Shown piece by piece: positions 1 to 6,345 of a DNA stretch of 6,946 nucleotides (position 1 is its first letter; every line of letters begins with the position of its first letter). Location of the stretch: assembly GCA_964250765.1 (NCBI GenBank), contig CAXUHF010000200.1, positions 1 through 6,946 of the forward strand, read 5' to 3'. The stretch is from JBBQVS01 sp964250765. Its GTDB lineage: Bacteria > Chloroflexota > Ktedonobacteria > Ktedonobacterales > Ktedonobacteraceae. The notes beneath the pieces are model-generated. The model ran no database searches, had not been told where the DNA came from, and saw only the letters and a program-made list of their open reading frames with translations. The translations under genes were made by a program, and so were the position numbers.

Positions 1-17
1 GCATCTATCAAACTCAT
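1..17 (-). CDS. 5' end of a divergent gene, cut by the window edge
   Basis: Read on the minus strand, an ATG is followed by codons giving Met-Ser-Leu-Ile-Asp and two further bases before the sequence ends. The support is the ribosome binding site: a GGAGGGG run lies nine bases upstream of the ATG, at an ideal distance. Five codons are too few to identify a product. If real, this gene is transcribed away from the small 62-residue gene, and the ~395 bases between them would hold promoters for both directions. Confidence 0.4.
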
Positions 18-124
18 CCTGATGGACCCCTCCAATTTTCGTTGTGTGAACGTCGCAATTATTCGATATGCGTACCTCTTTCTTCTCTTTCACTCGTGTT
101 TCGTATAGAAGGGGTGTACAACAC

Positions 125-154
125 TGGAAAAAGTACTAAACTTTGTGCTATACT
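125..154 (+). promoter_or_regulatory. Candidate sigma70 promoter with extended -10
   Basis: TGGAAA at 125-130 matches four of six -35 consensus bases. After an 18-base spacer, TATACT at 149-154 matches five of six -10 bases. A TG dinucleotide at 146-147 makes an extended -10 (TGCTATACT), which helps compensate for the weak -35. Transcription would begin near 161 and give a leader of roughly 250 bases before the 62-residue gene. The call rests on motif match only. Confidence 0.45.
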
Positions 155-164
155 TTCTTTAGTA
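134..164. promoter_or_regulatory. Inverted repeat straddling the -10 element (possible operator)
   Basis: TACTAAA at 134-140 and its exact complement TTTAGTA at 158-164 are separated by 17 bases, and the -10 hexamer 149-154 lies between them. The arrangement would suit a dimeric repressor that occludes RNA polymerase. Seven-base arms can arise by chance in AT-rich DNA, so this is only a candidate. Confidence 0.25.
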
Positions 165-265
165 GCATCTTTTATCGTAGTGAAGTCGTGTTAGTAAGTG
201 GAAGAGATCATTCGCTACAGACCCCTGTTATCATCTTGTTTCGTATTGTAAACCACACGTACTGT

Positions 266-295
266 AGAGGTTCACATCAGTGTACCTCTTTATTT
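266..295 (+). terminator. Leader hairpin with T-rich tail (terminator or attenuator candidate)
   Basis: AGAGGTTCAC (266-275) pairs with GTGTACCTCT (280-289) around an ATCA tetraloop. Nine of ten pairs form, with one T-T mismatch, and TTTATTT follows. The shape is that of a weak intrinsic terminator. It lies downstream of the candidate promoter at 125-154 and upstream of the 62-residue gene, so it could attenuate that transcript. The stem is only moderately GC-rich and the T tract is broken, so efficient termination is uncertain. Confidence 0.35.
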
Positions 296-396
296 GCGTA
301 GGATGTTTGCGAAGAGATGAGAGCGTATCCAACGACGGATTTCATGGAATGCACCATGTGTTGTCTACATGCTTTATAGAGAAACTTTACACACTG

Positions 397-404
397 AAGG
401 AGGA
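397..404 (+). promoter_or_regulatory. Ribosome binding site deciding the start of the 62-residue gene
   Basis: AAGGAGGA is a near-perfect Shine-Dalgarno sequence eight bases before the ATG at 413. A TTG at 407, two codons earlier in the same frame, would be only two bases from this site. The ATG is therefore the correct start. Confidence 0.8.
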
Positions 405-412
405 CCTTGTAC

Positions 413-601
413 ATGCAACAGCAGCAGCATTTTGTGGATTTGCTCATCGACGCCCTCCTGGACGAGGGTTTTACAGTAGAAGAGGCTCGGCGTCTTATCA
501 AGCTCCAAGAAGAGTACGAAGAGCGGCTGGCAACAGAGGAGACGAACTATCATCGTTTTGCCCGTTGGCTTGTTGAACACGGGCGGCTCAGCGATTGGTA
601 A
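413..601 (+). CDS. Small acidic hypothetical protein, 62 residues
   Basis: I do not recognise a named family. The gene is supported by its excellent Shine-Dalgarno site and by a protein-like composition. The product has 14 acidic and 7 basic residues. A glutamine run (QQQQ, residues 2-5) leads into an amphipathic helix (about 6-18), a GFTVEEA turn-helix start (19-25) and a long charged helix rich in E, R and L (about 23-43). The end is an aromatic-basic segment, RFARWLVEHGRLSDW (48-62). It has no signal peptide, membrane segment, cysteine or zinc motif, so it is probably a cytosolic helical protein that may act through protein contacts. It lies 333 bases upstream of the sugar-nucleotide gene on the same strand. 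A repeat element and a separate candidate promoter lie between them, so co-transcription is not assured. Confidence 0.7.
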   Translation: MQQQQHFVDLLIDALLDEGFTVEEARRLIKLQEEYEERLATEETNYHRFARWLVEHGRLSDW

Positions 602-647
602 TGTAGGGTTAGGTAGAACAAGGCACATATGTATTAACGTAAGGTGA

Positions 648-747
648 CAAGGGCGCCCGCAAGGGGACGCCCCTCCCATACGACGCGATATGCTGAGAAG
701 AGGCTTAGTCTATATATGGGAGGGGCGTCCCCTTGCGGGCGCCCTTG
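648..747. repeat. 100-bp element with perfect 33-bp inverted arms
   Basis: Bases 648-680 are the exact reverse complement of 715-747, with a 34-base spacer. Each arm is very GC-rich, unlike its surroundings. Each also folds alone: the right arm can pair GGGGCG-T-CCC with GGGCGCCC around a CTTGC loop, with a single T bulge. The element can thus form one long cruciform or two short hairpins. TAAGG occurs on both flanks (640-644 and 753-757) but at unequal distances, so a target-site duplication is doubtful. It resembles a REP/MITE-type dispersed, non-coding repeat. There is no U tract, so it is not a classical terminator, though a 33-bp stem could block transcription or protect RNA ends. Confidence 0.85.
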
Positions 748-795
748 CCTCATAAGGACATCTTTTTCCCTCCTACAATTTAGCATCTCAACCGC

Positions 796-825
796 TTGCG
801 ATGTGTTTTTGTTGTGTTGTAGAAT
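796..825 (+). promoter_or_regulatory. Candidate promoter for the sugar-nucleotide gene
   Basis: TTGCGA at 796-801 (four of six -35 bases) and TAGAAT at 820-825 (five of six -10 bases) are separated by 18 bases. Transcription would start near 832 and give a structured leader of about 100 bases. Its position downstream of the repeat element would let the large gene be expressed independently of the small one. Confidence 0.4.
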
Positions 826-844
826 GTATTGTAGCGGAGCAGAT

Positions 845-882
845 GGGACGGCGTGGCATTGCTACGCCGTTTCTGTGTTTTT
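845..882 (+). terminator. Leader terminator-like hairpin (attenuator candidate)
   Basis: ACGGCGTGGC (848-857) pairs with GCTACGCCGT (861-870) around a three-base loop, with one G-U pair. Weaker pairs extend the stem to 845-873. A T-rich run, TTTCTGTGTTTTT, follows to 882. Part of that run (873-878, CTGTGT) is complementary to ACACAG at 885-890, so a competing hairpin could sequester the U tract. A strong stem plus U-rich tail between promoter and start codon suggests attenuation. It could also terminate transcripts coming from the small upstream gene. Confidence 0.45.
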
Positions 883-892
883 ACACACAGTC

Positions 893-917
893 GTGAACAA
901 CCATGATGGTTGCTCAC
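893..917 (+). promoter_or_regulatory. Near-perfect palindrome just before the ribosome binding site
   Basis: GTGAACAACCAT (893-904) and ATGGTTGCTCAC (906-917) match at 11 of 12 positions around a single central base. In RNA the stem would close with a loop of about five bases. It ends four bases before the AAAGG/CAGGG ribosome-binding region (921-930) of the 935 start. It could modulate translation, or act in DNA as an operator with dyad symmetry. Confidence 0.4.
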
Positions 918-934
918 AAGAAAGGCAGGGCCTC

Positions 935-3436
935 ATGAAAGCGGTTGTTATGGCAGGAGGGGAAGGATCGAGGCTACGACCATTGACGATTCGGCGTCCG
1001 AAGCCAATGGTACCCATCGCAGGAAAGCCAGTGATGGAGCACATCCTTAACCTGTTGAAACGTCACGGGATCACGGAAGTTGTTGTCACCGTCCAGTATC
1101 TCGCAAGCAATATAGAAGATTATTTCGGCAATGGTTCTCAACTCGGTATGCACATTACCTACTCACGCGAAGATGTGCCACTAGGAACAGCAGGTAGCGT
1201 CAAGAACGCAGAGGAGCAGCTCACGGAGCCGTTCATCGTCATTAGCGGCGACGCTTTGACCGATTACAACCTCACAGACCTCATTAATTATCATAATGAA
1301 AAAAAATCGCTCGCAACATTGCTTCTGGCGCACGTTCACAACCCCTTGGAATATGGCGTCATTATCACGAACGAAGATGGTCACATCTCGCAGTTCCTGG
1401 AAAAACCAAGTTGGGGCGAGGTTTTTAGCGATACAATAAACACGGGTATTTACGTTATTGATCCTCAAATCTTCTCTTACTTTGAAAAGAATAAGCAGTT
1501 TGACTTTAGCCAGGAACTCTTTCCAATGATGTTGCGCAAGGGTGATCCGCTCTTTGGCTACGTCGCGCAAAGTGGTTACTGGTGTGATGTTGGCAATCTA
1601 AGCGAGTACATGCGCGCCAATGCTGATGCATTACTTGGTCATGTCGAAGTCGAAATTCCCGCCAAGAACATTGGCAACAACATCTGGTGCGAAGAGGGTG
1701 TTGAGATCGCCGAGGATGCTCAACTTTATGGTCCTATTTATCTTGGACATGATTGTAAAGTCCGTCCAGGCGCAATTATCCACGGCCCAAGTTCGATTGG
1801 TCACTATACCATCGTTGATGAACGCGCTCAGGTTGATCGTAGTATCGTGTGGAATAGTTCCTACATTGGCGAACGCTCAGAGTTACGTGGTGCCATTGTT
1901 GGTTCCTCCAGCAGCATCAAAAGCAAAGCCGTGATGTTTGAAGGCTCGGTAATTGGTGATAACTCAATCATCCAGGATGGCGCGATCATCCAGCCCAATA
2001 TCAAAATCTGGCCTGACAAAGAGATCGAGGCTGGCGCAGTCATCAACACCAGCATTATCTGGGGTTCGCAGGGACGCCGTGGTCTGTTCAGTCGCTATGG
2101 TGTGAGTGGTCTTGTCAACGTCGATATCACGCCCGAATTTGCTACTAAACTCGGTGCCACTTATGGTGCTATTCTTCCTAAAGGTGCTGTTGTAAGTCTG
2201 AATCGTGACACCTATCGCACCTCGCGTATGATTAAGCGTGGTATCAACGCCGGTTTGCCGTCTGCGGGTATCAACGTTCACGACATTAATCAGGTGCCAA
2301 TTCCAGTGGCTCGCTACTATATTCGTAATACTGAGTCAGTCGGCGGTGTTCATGTGCGTGTCTCACCATATGATCAGCGTGTCATTGACATCAAAATTTT
2401 TGATCAATATGGCCTTGACATCAACAAAACGGTTGAACGCAAAATTGAAAATCTCTTCTTCCGTGAAGATTATCGCCGTGTGTATCTCGACGAAATAGGC
2501 GCGATTGAAGTTCTTAGCACTTCTGAGGTGAGTGGACGCTACCTGGAAGGCTTCAACAAGGTCGTCGATGGGGAAATCATCCGTCAGCGCAAATTTCAGC
2601 TTGTTGTTGATTACGCGCATAGTAGTGCAATGCAATTGTTACCAGACATCTTCACAAAACTGGGCTGTGAGGTGATTGTCCTGAATACAAGTTCTGACGA
2701 GCCGCCTTCCTCCCGTTCTGTAGATGAGGTAAACAAGGACATGCAGCGTCTCGCAACCATCAGTTCCGCCTTGAACACTGACATTGGTATTCGCATTGAT
2801 CCTGGTGCGGAACGCATCAATGTCGTTGATGATCGTGGGCGTGTCCTGGATGGGATGAAACTGCTAGCTGCTATGACGAGCCTCATTCTGCGTCAGCAGC
2901 ACGGTGGCACTGTTGCTGCGCCAGTTACAGCACCTAGTGCGCTACAACATATCGCCAAGCAATACGAAGGCTATATTCTACCTACCAAAGTGTTACCACA
3001 TGCTTTAATGACTGCTGCTGGACGCGATGGCGTCATTCTTGGTGGTGATGGCAGAGGAGGCTTTGTGTTTCCTGCATTGCAACCCGCCTTCGATGGTATG
3101 CTTGCCATTGTCAAACTGCTCGAACTACTTGCCACATTCCAGATGAAGCTCTCTGACGTTGTGGATGACCTTCCCGCATACTACATGAGCACCACACGTG
3201 TAACGTGCCCTTGGGAGTCCAAGGGTAAGGTTATGCGCATCCTGAGCGAGCAATATCGTGAACGACGTACAAAGCCTATTGACGGTATCAAAATCGACCT
3301 CGGCAAAGAATGGGTCCTCGTTCTGCCTGATGCCGATAGTCCACTCTTTCATGTTGTCGCGGAGTCGGTCTCGAACGAGCAAGCACAAGCACTCGCCGAG
3401 AAATACGCCCGTGTCGTCAGTGGCCTACAACAATAG
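935..3436 (+). CDS. Mannose-1-phosphate guanylyltransferase-like protein with beta-helix and degenerate phosphomannomutase half
   Basis: The 833-residue product has three parts. Residues 1-235 are a sugar-1-phosphate nucleotidyltransferase with GGEGSRLRPLT (8-18), KPMVPIAGKP (23-32), LGTAGS (83-88), GD at 105-106, EKP (156-158) and DVG (218-220). The two Asp residues fit the family's metal ligands. Residues about 245-375 carry hexapeptide repeats of a left-handed beta-helix. Residues about 383-833 follow the phosphohexomutase domain order, but the active-site loops are changed: RVSPYD (475-480) for TASHNP, DPGAER (622-627) for DGDADR, GDGRGG (704-709) for GEMSGH, and LPDADSP (797-803) for the RxSGTEP phosphate loop. 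The protein is cytosolic and probably converts mannose-1-phosphate and GTP to GDP-mannose for glycan synthesis; a glucose-1-phosphate substrate is possible. The start is set by the conserved MKAVVMAGG terminus and AAAGG nine bases upstream. Mutase activity is doubtful. Confidence 0.9.
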   Translation: MKAVVMAGGEGSRLRPLTIRRPKPMVPIAGKPVMEHILNLLKRHGITEVVVTVQYLASNIEDYFGNGSQLGMHITYSREDVPLGTAGSVKNAEEQLTEPFIVISGDALTDYNLTDLINYHNEKKSLATLLLAHVHNPLEYGVIITNEDGHISQFLEKPSWGEVFSDTINTGIYVIDPQIFSYFEKNKQFDFSQELFPMMLRKGDPLFGYVAQSGYWCDVGNLSEYMRANADALLGHVEVEIPAKNIGNNIWCEEGVEIAEDAQLYGPIYLGHDCKVRPGAIIHGPSSIGHYTIVDERAQVDRSIVWNSSYIGERSELRGAIVGSSSSIKSKAVMFEGSVIGDNSIIQDGAIIQPNIKIWPDKEIEAGAVINTSIIWGSQGRRGLFSRYGVSGLVNVDITPEFATKLGATYGAILPKGAVVSLNRDTYRTSRMIKRGINAGLPSAGINVHDINQVPIPVARYYIRNTESVGGVHVRVSPYDQRVIDIKIFDQYGLDINKTVERKIENLFFREDYRRVYLDEIGAIEVLSTSEVSGRYLEGFNKVVDGEIIRQRKFQLVVDYAHSSAMQLLPDIFTKLGCEVIVLNTSSDEPPSSRSVDEVNKDMQRLATISSALNTDIGIRIDPGAERINVVDDRGRVLDGMKLLAAMTSLILRQQHGGTVAAPVTAPSALQHIAKQYEGYILPTKVLPHALMTAAGRDGVILGGDGRGGFVFPALQPAFDGMLAIVKLLELLATFQMKLSDVVDDLPAYYMSTTRVTCPWESKGKVMRILSEQYRERRTKPIDGIKIDLGKEWVLVLPDADSPLFHVVAESVSNEQAQALAEKYARVVSGLQQ

Positions 3437-3453
3437 AGTTTTGATACTGATAT

Positions 3454-3493
3454 AAAAAAGGTGCCAGGCATTGCAATGCCTGGCACCTTTTTT
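3454..3493. terminator. Bidirectional intrinsic terminator at the palindrome axis
   Basis: GGTGCCAGGCAT (3460-3471) pairs with ATGCCTGGCACC (3476-3487) around TGCA. Six A bases precede the stem and six T bases follow it, so it can terminate from either side. It begins 17 bases after the TAG stop at 3434-3436. The loop is itself self-complementary, making the terminator a perfect loopless palindrome of at least 40 bp. This is the sort of sequence at which an assembler or polymerase can switch to the complementary strand. How far its symmetry extends in the real genome cannot be told here. Confidence 0.9.
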
Positions 3494-3510
3494 ATATCAG
3501 TATCAAAACT

Positions 3511-6012
3511 CTATTGTTGTAGGCCACTGACGACACGGGCGTATTTCTCGGCGAGTGCTTGTGCTTGCTCGTTCGAGACCGACTCCGCGACAACATGAAA
3601 GAGTGGACTATCGGCATCAGGCAGAACGAGGACCCATTCTTTGCCGAGGTCGATTTTGATACCGTCAATAGGCTTTGTACGTCGTTCACGATATTGCTCG
3701 CTCAGGATGCGCATAACCTTACCCTTGGACTCCCAAGGGCACGTTACACGTGTGGTGCTCATGTAGTATGCGGGAAGGTCATCCACAACGTCAGAGAGCT
3801 TCATCTGGAATGTGGCAAGTAGTTCGAGCAGTTTGACAATGGCAAGCATACCATCGAAGGCGGGTTGCAATGCAGGAAACACAAAGCCTCCTCTGCCATC
3901 ACCACCAAGAATGACGCCATCGCGTCCAGCAGCAGTCATTAAAGCATGTGGTAACACTTTGGTAGGTAGAATATAGCCTTCGTATTGCTTGGCGATATGT
4001 TGTAGCGCACTAGGTGCTGTAACTGGCGCAGCAACAGTGCCACCGTGCTGCTGACGCAGAATGAGGCTCGTCATAGCAGCTAGCAGTTTCATCCCATCCA
4101 GGACACGCCCACGATCATCAACGACATTGATGCGTTCCGCACCAGGATCAATGCGAATACCAATGTCAGTGTTCAAGGCGGAACTGATGGTTGCGAGACG
4201 CTGCATGTCCTTGTTTACCTCATCTACAGAACGGGAGGAAGGCGGCTCGTCAGAACTTGTATTCAGGACAATCACCTCACAGCCCAGTTTTGTGAAGATG
4301 TCTGGTAACAATTGCATTGCACTACTATGCGCGTAATCAACAACAAGCTGAAATTTGCGCTGACGGATGATTTCCCCATCGACGACCTTGTTGAAGCCTT
4401 CCAGGTAGCGTCCACTCACCTCAGAAGTGCTAAGAACTTCAATCGCGCCTATTTCGTCGAGATACACACGGCGATAATCTTCACGGAAGAAGAGATTTTC
4501 AATTTTGCGTTCAACCGTTTTGTTGATGTCAAGGCCATATTGATCAAAAATTTTGATGTCAATGACACGCTGATCATATGGTGAGACACGCACATGAACA
4601 CCGCCGACTGACTCAGTATTACGAATATAGTAGCGAGCCACTGGAATTGGCACCTGATTAATGTCGTGAACGTTGATACCCGCAGACGGCAAACCGGCGT
4701 TGATACCACGCTTAATCATACGCGAGGTGCGATAGGTGTCACGATTCAGACTTACAACAGCACCTTTAGGAAGAATAGCACCATAAGTGGCACCGAGTTT
4801 AGTAGCAAATTCGGGCGTGATATCGACGTTGACAAGACCACTCACACCATAGCGACTGAACAGACCACGGCGTCCCTGCGAACCCCAGATAATGCTGGTG
4901 TTGATGACTGCGCCAGCCTCGATCTCTTTGTCAGGCCAGATTTTGATATTGGGCTGGATGATCGCGCCATCCTGGATGATTGAGTTATCACCAATTACCG
5001 AGCCTTCAAACATCACGGCTTTGCTTTTGATGCTGCTGGAGGAACCAACAATGGCACCACGTAACTCTGAGCGTTCGCCAATGTAGGAACTATTCCACAC
5101 GATACTACGATCAACCTGAGCGCGTTCATCAACGATGGTATAGTGACCAATCGAACTTGGGCCGTGGATAATTGCGCCTGGACGGACTTTACAATCATGT
5201 CCAAGATAAATAGGACCATAAAGTTGAGCATCCTCGGCGATCTCAACACCCTCTTCGCACCAGATGTTGTTGCCAATGTTCTTGGCGGGAATTTCGACTT
5301 CGACATGACCAAGTAATGCATCAGCATTGGCGCGCATGTACTCGCTTAGATTGCCAACATCACACCAGTAACCACTTTGCGCGACGTAGCCAAAGAGCGG
5401 ATCACCCTTGCGCAACATCATTGGAAAGAGTTCCTGGCTAAAGTCAAACTGCTTATTCTTTTCAAAGTAAGAGAAGATTTGAGGATCAATAACGTAAATA
5501 CCCGTGTTTATTGTATCGCTAAAAACCTCGCCCCAACTTGGTTTTTCCAGGAACTGCGAGATGTGACCATCTTCGTTCGTGATAATGACGCCATATTCCA
5601 AGGGGTTGTGAACGTGCGCCAGAAGCAATGTTGCGAGCGATTTTTTTTCATTATGATAATTAATGAGGTCTGTGAGGTTGTAATCGGTCAAAGCGTCGCC
5701 GCTAATGACGATGAACGGCTCCGTGAGCTGCTCCTCTGCGTTCTTGACGCTACCTGCTGTTCCTAGTGGCACATCTTCGCGTGAGTAGGTAATGTGCATA
5801 CCGAGTTGAGAACCATTGCCGAAATAATCTTCTATATTGCTTGCGAGATACTGGACGGTGACAACAACTTCCGTGATCCCGTGACGTTTCAACAGGTTAA
5901 GGATGTGCTCCATCACTGGCTTTCCTGCGATGGGTACCATTGGCTTCGGACGCCGAATCGTCAATGGTCGTAGCCTCGATCCTTCCCCTCCTGCCATAAC
6001 AACCGCTTTCAT
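3511..6012 (-). CDS. Mirror copy of the guanylyltransferase-like gene
   Basis: This is the reverse complement of 935-3436, and its 833-residue product is identical, with the same domains and the same altered mutase loops. It converges on the first copy across the shared terminator. Identity extends through third codon positions and non-coding flanks, so there is no sign of independent evolution. It should be counted as the same gene seen on the other strand unless the palindrome is proved real. If real, the pair would be a perfectly matched convergent duplication. Confidence 0.85.
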   Translation of the reverse strand: MKAVVMAGGEGSRLRPLTIRRPKPMVPIAGKPVMEHILNLLKRHGITEVVVTVQYLASNIEDYFGNGSQLGMHITYSREDVPLGTAGSVKNAEEQLTEPFIVISGDALTDYNLTDLINYHNEKKSLATLLLAHVHNPLEYGVIITNEDGHISQFLEKPSWGEVFSDTINTGIYVIDPQIFSYFEKNKQFDFSQELFPMMLRKGDPLFGYVAQSGYWCDVGNLSEYMRANADALLGHVEVEIPAKNIGNNIWCEEGVEIAEDAQLYGPIYLGHDCKVRPGAIIHGPSSIGHYTIVDERAQVDRSIVWNSSYIGERSELRGAIVGSSSSIKSKAVMFEGSVIGDNSIIQDGAIIQPNIKIWPDKEIEAGAVINTSIIWGSQGRRGLFSRYGVSGLVNVDITPEFATKLGATYGAILPKGAVVSLNRDTYRTSRMIKRGINAGLPSAGINVHDINQVPIPVARYYIRNTESVGGVHVRVSPYDQRVIDIKIFDQYGLDINKTVERKIENLFFREDYRRVYLDEIGAIEVLSTSEVSGRYLEGFNKVVDGEIIRQRKFQLVVDYAHSSAMQLLPDIFTKLGCEVIVLNTSSDEPPSSRSVDEVNKDMQRLATISSALNTDIGIRIDPGAERINVVDDRGRVLDGMKLLAAMTSLILRQQHGGTVAAPVTAPSALQHIAKQYEGYILPTKVLPHALMTAAGRDGVILGGDGRGGFVFPALQPAFDGMLAIVKLLELLATFQMKLSDVVDDLPAYYMSTTRVTCPWESKGKVMRILSEQYRERRTKPIDGIKIDLGKEWVLVLPDADSPLFHVVAESVSNEQAQALAEKYARVVSGLQQ

Positions 6013-6029
6013 GAGGCCCTGCCTTTCTT

Positions 6030-6054
6030 GTGAGCAACCATCATGGTTGTTCAC
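6030..6054 (-). promoter_or_regulatory. Mirror of the pre-RBS palindrome
   Basis: This is the reverse complement of 893-917, lying 17 bases upstream of the mirrored start at 6012 on the minus strand. Confidence 0.4.
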
Positions 6055-6064
6055 GACTGTGTGT

Positions 6065-6102
6065 AAAAACACAGAAACGGCGTAGCAATGCCACGCCGTC
6101 CC
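6065..6102 (-). terminator. Mirror of the leader attenuator candidate
   Basis: This is the reverse complement of 845-882, with the stem at 6074-6102 and the T-rich tail reading leftwards on the minus strand. Confidence 0.45.
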
Positions 6103-6121
6103 ATCTGCTCCGCTACAATAC

Positions 6122-6151
6122 ATTCTACAACACAACAAAAACACATCGCAA
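6122..6151 (-). promoter_or_regulatory. Mirror of the sugar-nucleotide gene promoter candidate
   Basis: This is the reverse complement of 796-825. On the minus strand the -35 is at 6146-6151 and the -10 at 6122-6127. Confidence 0.4.
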
Positions 6152-6199
6152 GCGGTTGAGATGCTAAATTGTAGGAGGGAAAAAGATGTCCTTATGAGG

Positions 6200-6299
6200 C
6201 AAGGGCGCCCGCAAGGGGACGCCCCTCCCATATATAGACTAAGCCTCTTCTCAGCATATCGCGTCGTATGGGAGGGGCGTCCCCTTGCGGGCGCCCTTG
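6200..6299. repeat. Mirror of the 33-bp-armed inverted repeat
   Basis: The arms are at 6200-6232 and 6267-6299. Because the element is itself nearly symmetric, only its 34-base spacer shows the orientation. With the left-arm element, the 33-bp arm sequence appears four times in the window. Confidence 0.85.
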
Positions 6300-6345
6300 T
6301 CACCTTACGTTAATACATATGTGCCTTGTTCTACCTAACCCTACA

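Larger units (their letters stand above)
18..412. other. Intergenic region between divergent genes
   Basis: No convincing coding frame was found in these 395 bases. The stretch is AT-richer than the genes. It contains an extended -10 promoter (125-154), an inverted repeat over it (134-164), a terminator-like hairpin (266-295) and a strong Shine-Dalgarno site at the right end. A 10-base direct repeat, TGTTTCGTAT, occurs at 97-106 and 237-246. Small imperfect palindromes, such as CATGG/CCATG at 343-358, may be chance. I found no clear promoter for the leftward gene. Confidence 0.6.
602..934. other. Gap between the small gene and the sugar-nucleotide gene
   Basis: These 333 bases hold the 33-bp-armed inverted repeat (648-747), a candidate promoter (796-825) and two tandem leader hairpins (845-882 and 893-917). 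The frame of the downstream gene happens to stay open back to a GTG at 644. That upstream part reads through the repeat and regulatory hairpins and does not look like protein. I see no other gene. Confidence 0.6.
6013..6345. other. Mirror of the 602-934 gap
   Basis: This is the same non-coding stretch in reverse orientation, holding the mirrored hairpins, promoter and inverted repeat listed separately. It contains nothing absent from the left arm. Confidence 0.6.

Noticed and set aside
236..265. Second promoter, TTGTTT-18-TACTGT, upstream of the small gene
   Set aside because: The -35 match is only three of six bases and there is no extended -10, so it is weaker than chance expectation would require.
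343..358. CATGG-AATGCA-CCATG small hairpin upstream of the small gene
   Set aside because: Five-base arms are expected by chance at this scale, and there is no associated U tract or promoter.
280..679. Other open frames of 74-101 codons overlapping the 62-residue gene on both strands
   Set aside because: They lack ribosome binding sites, overlap the better-supported gene or the repeat arms, and have proline-, cysteine- or arginine-rich translations typical of shadow frames.
648..747. CRISPR array or tRNA-like structure
   Set aside because: There is only one inverted pair per arm, no regularly spaced direct repeats, and no acceptor or anticodon features.
640..757. TAAGG target-site duplication around the inverted-repeat element
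   Set aside because: The two TAAGG copies lie at unequal distances from the arms (three versus five bases), and five bases is too short to be persuasive.
644..934. A 97-codon N-terminal extension of the large protein starting at GTG 644
   Set aside because: The frame is open, but it reads through the 33-bp inverted repeat, the promoter and the leader hairpins. The GTG has no good ribosome binding site, and the conserved family N-terminus MKAVVMAGG begins at 935.
1181..2886. Antisense open frames of 64-129 codons within the large gene
   Set aside because: These are shadows of a strongly conserved coding sequence and show no independent start signals.
935..6012. Two convergent genomic copies of the guanylyltransferase-like gene as a real duplication
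   Set aside because: The copies and all flanking non-coding DNA are identical and end symmetrically at the window edges. This fits a folded contig better than a duplication.
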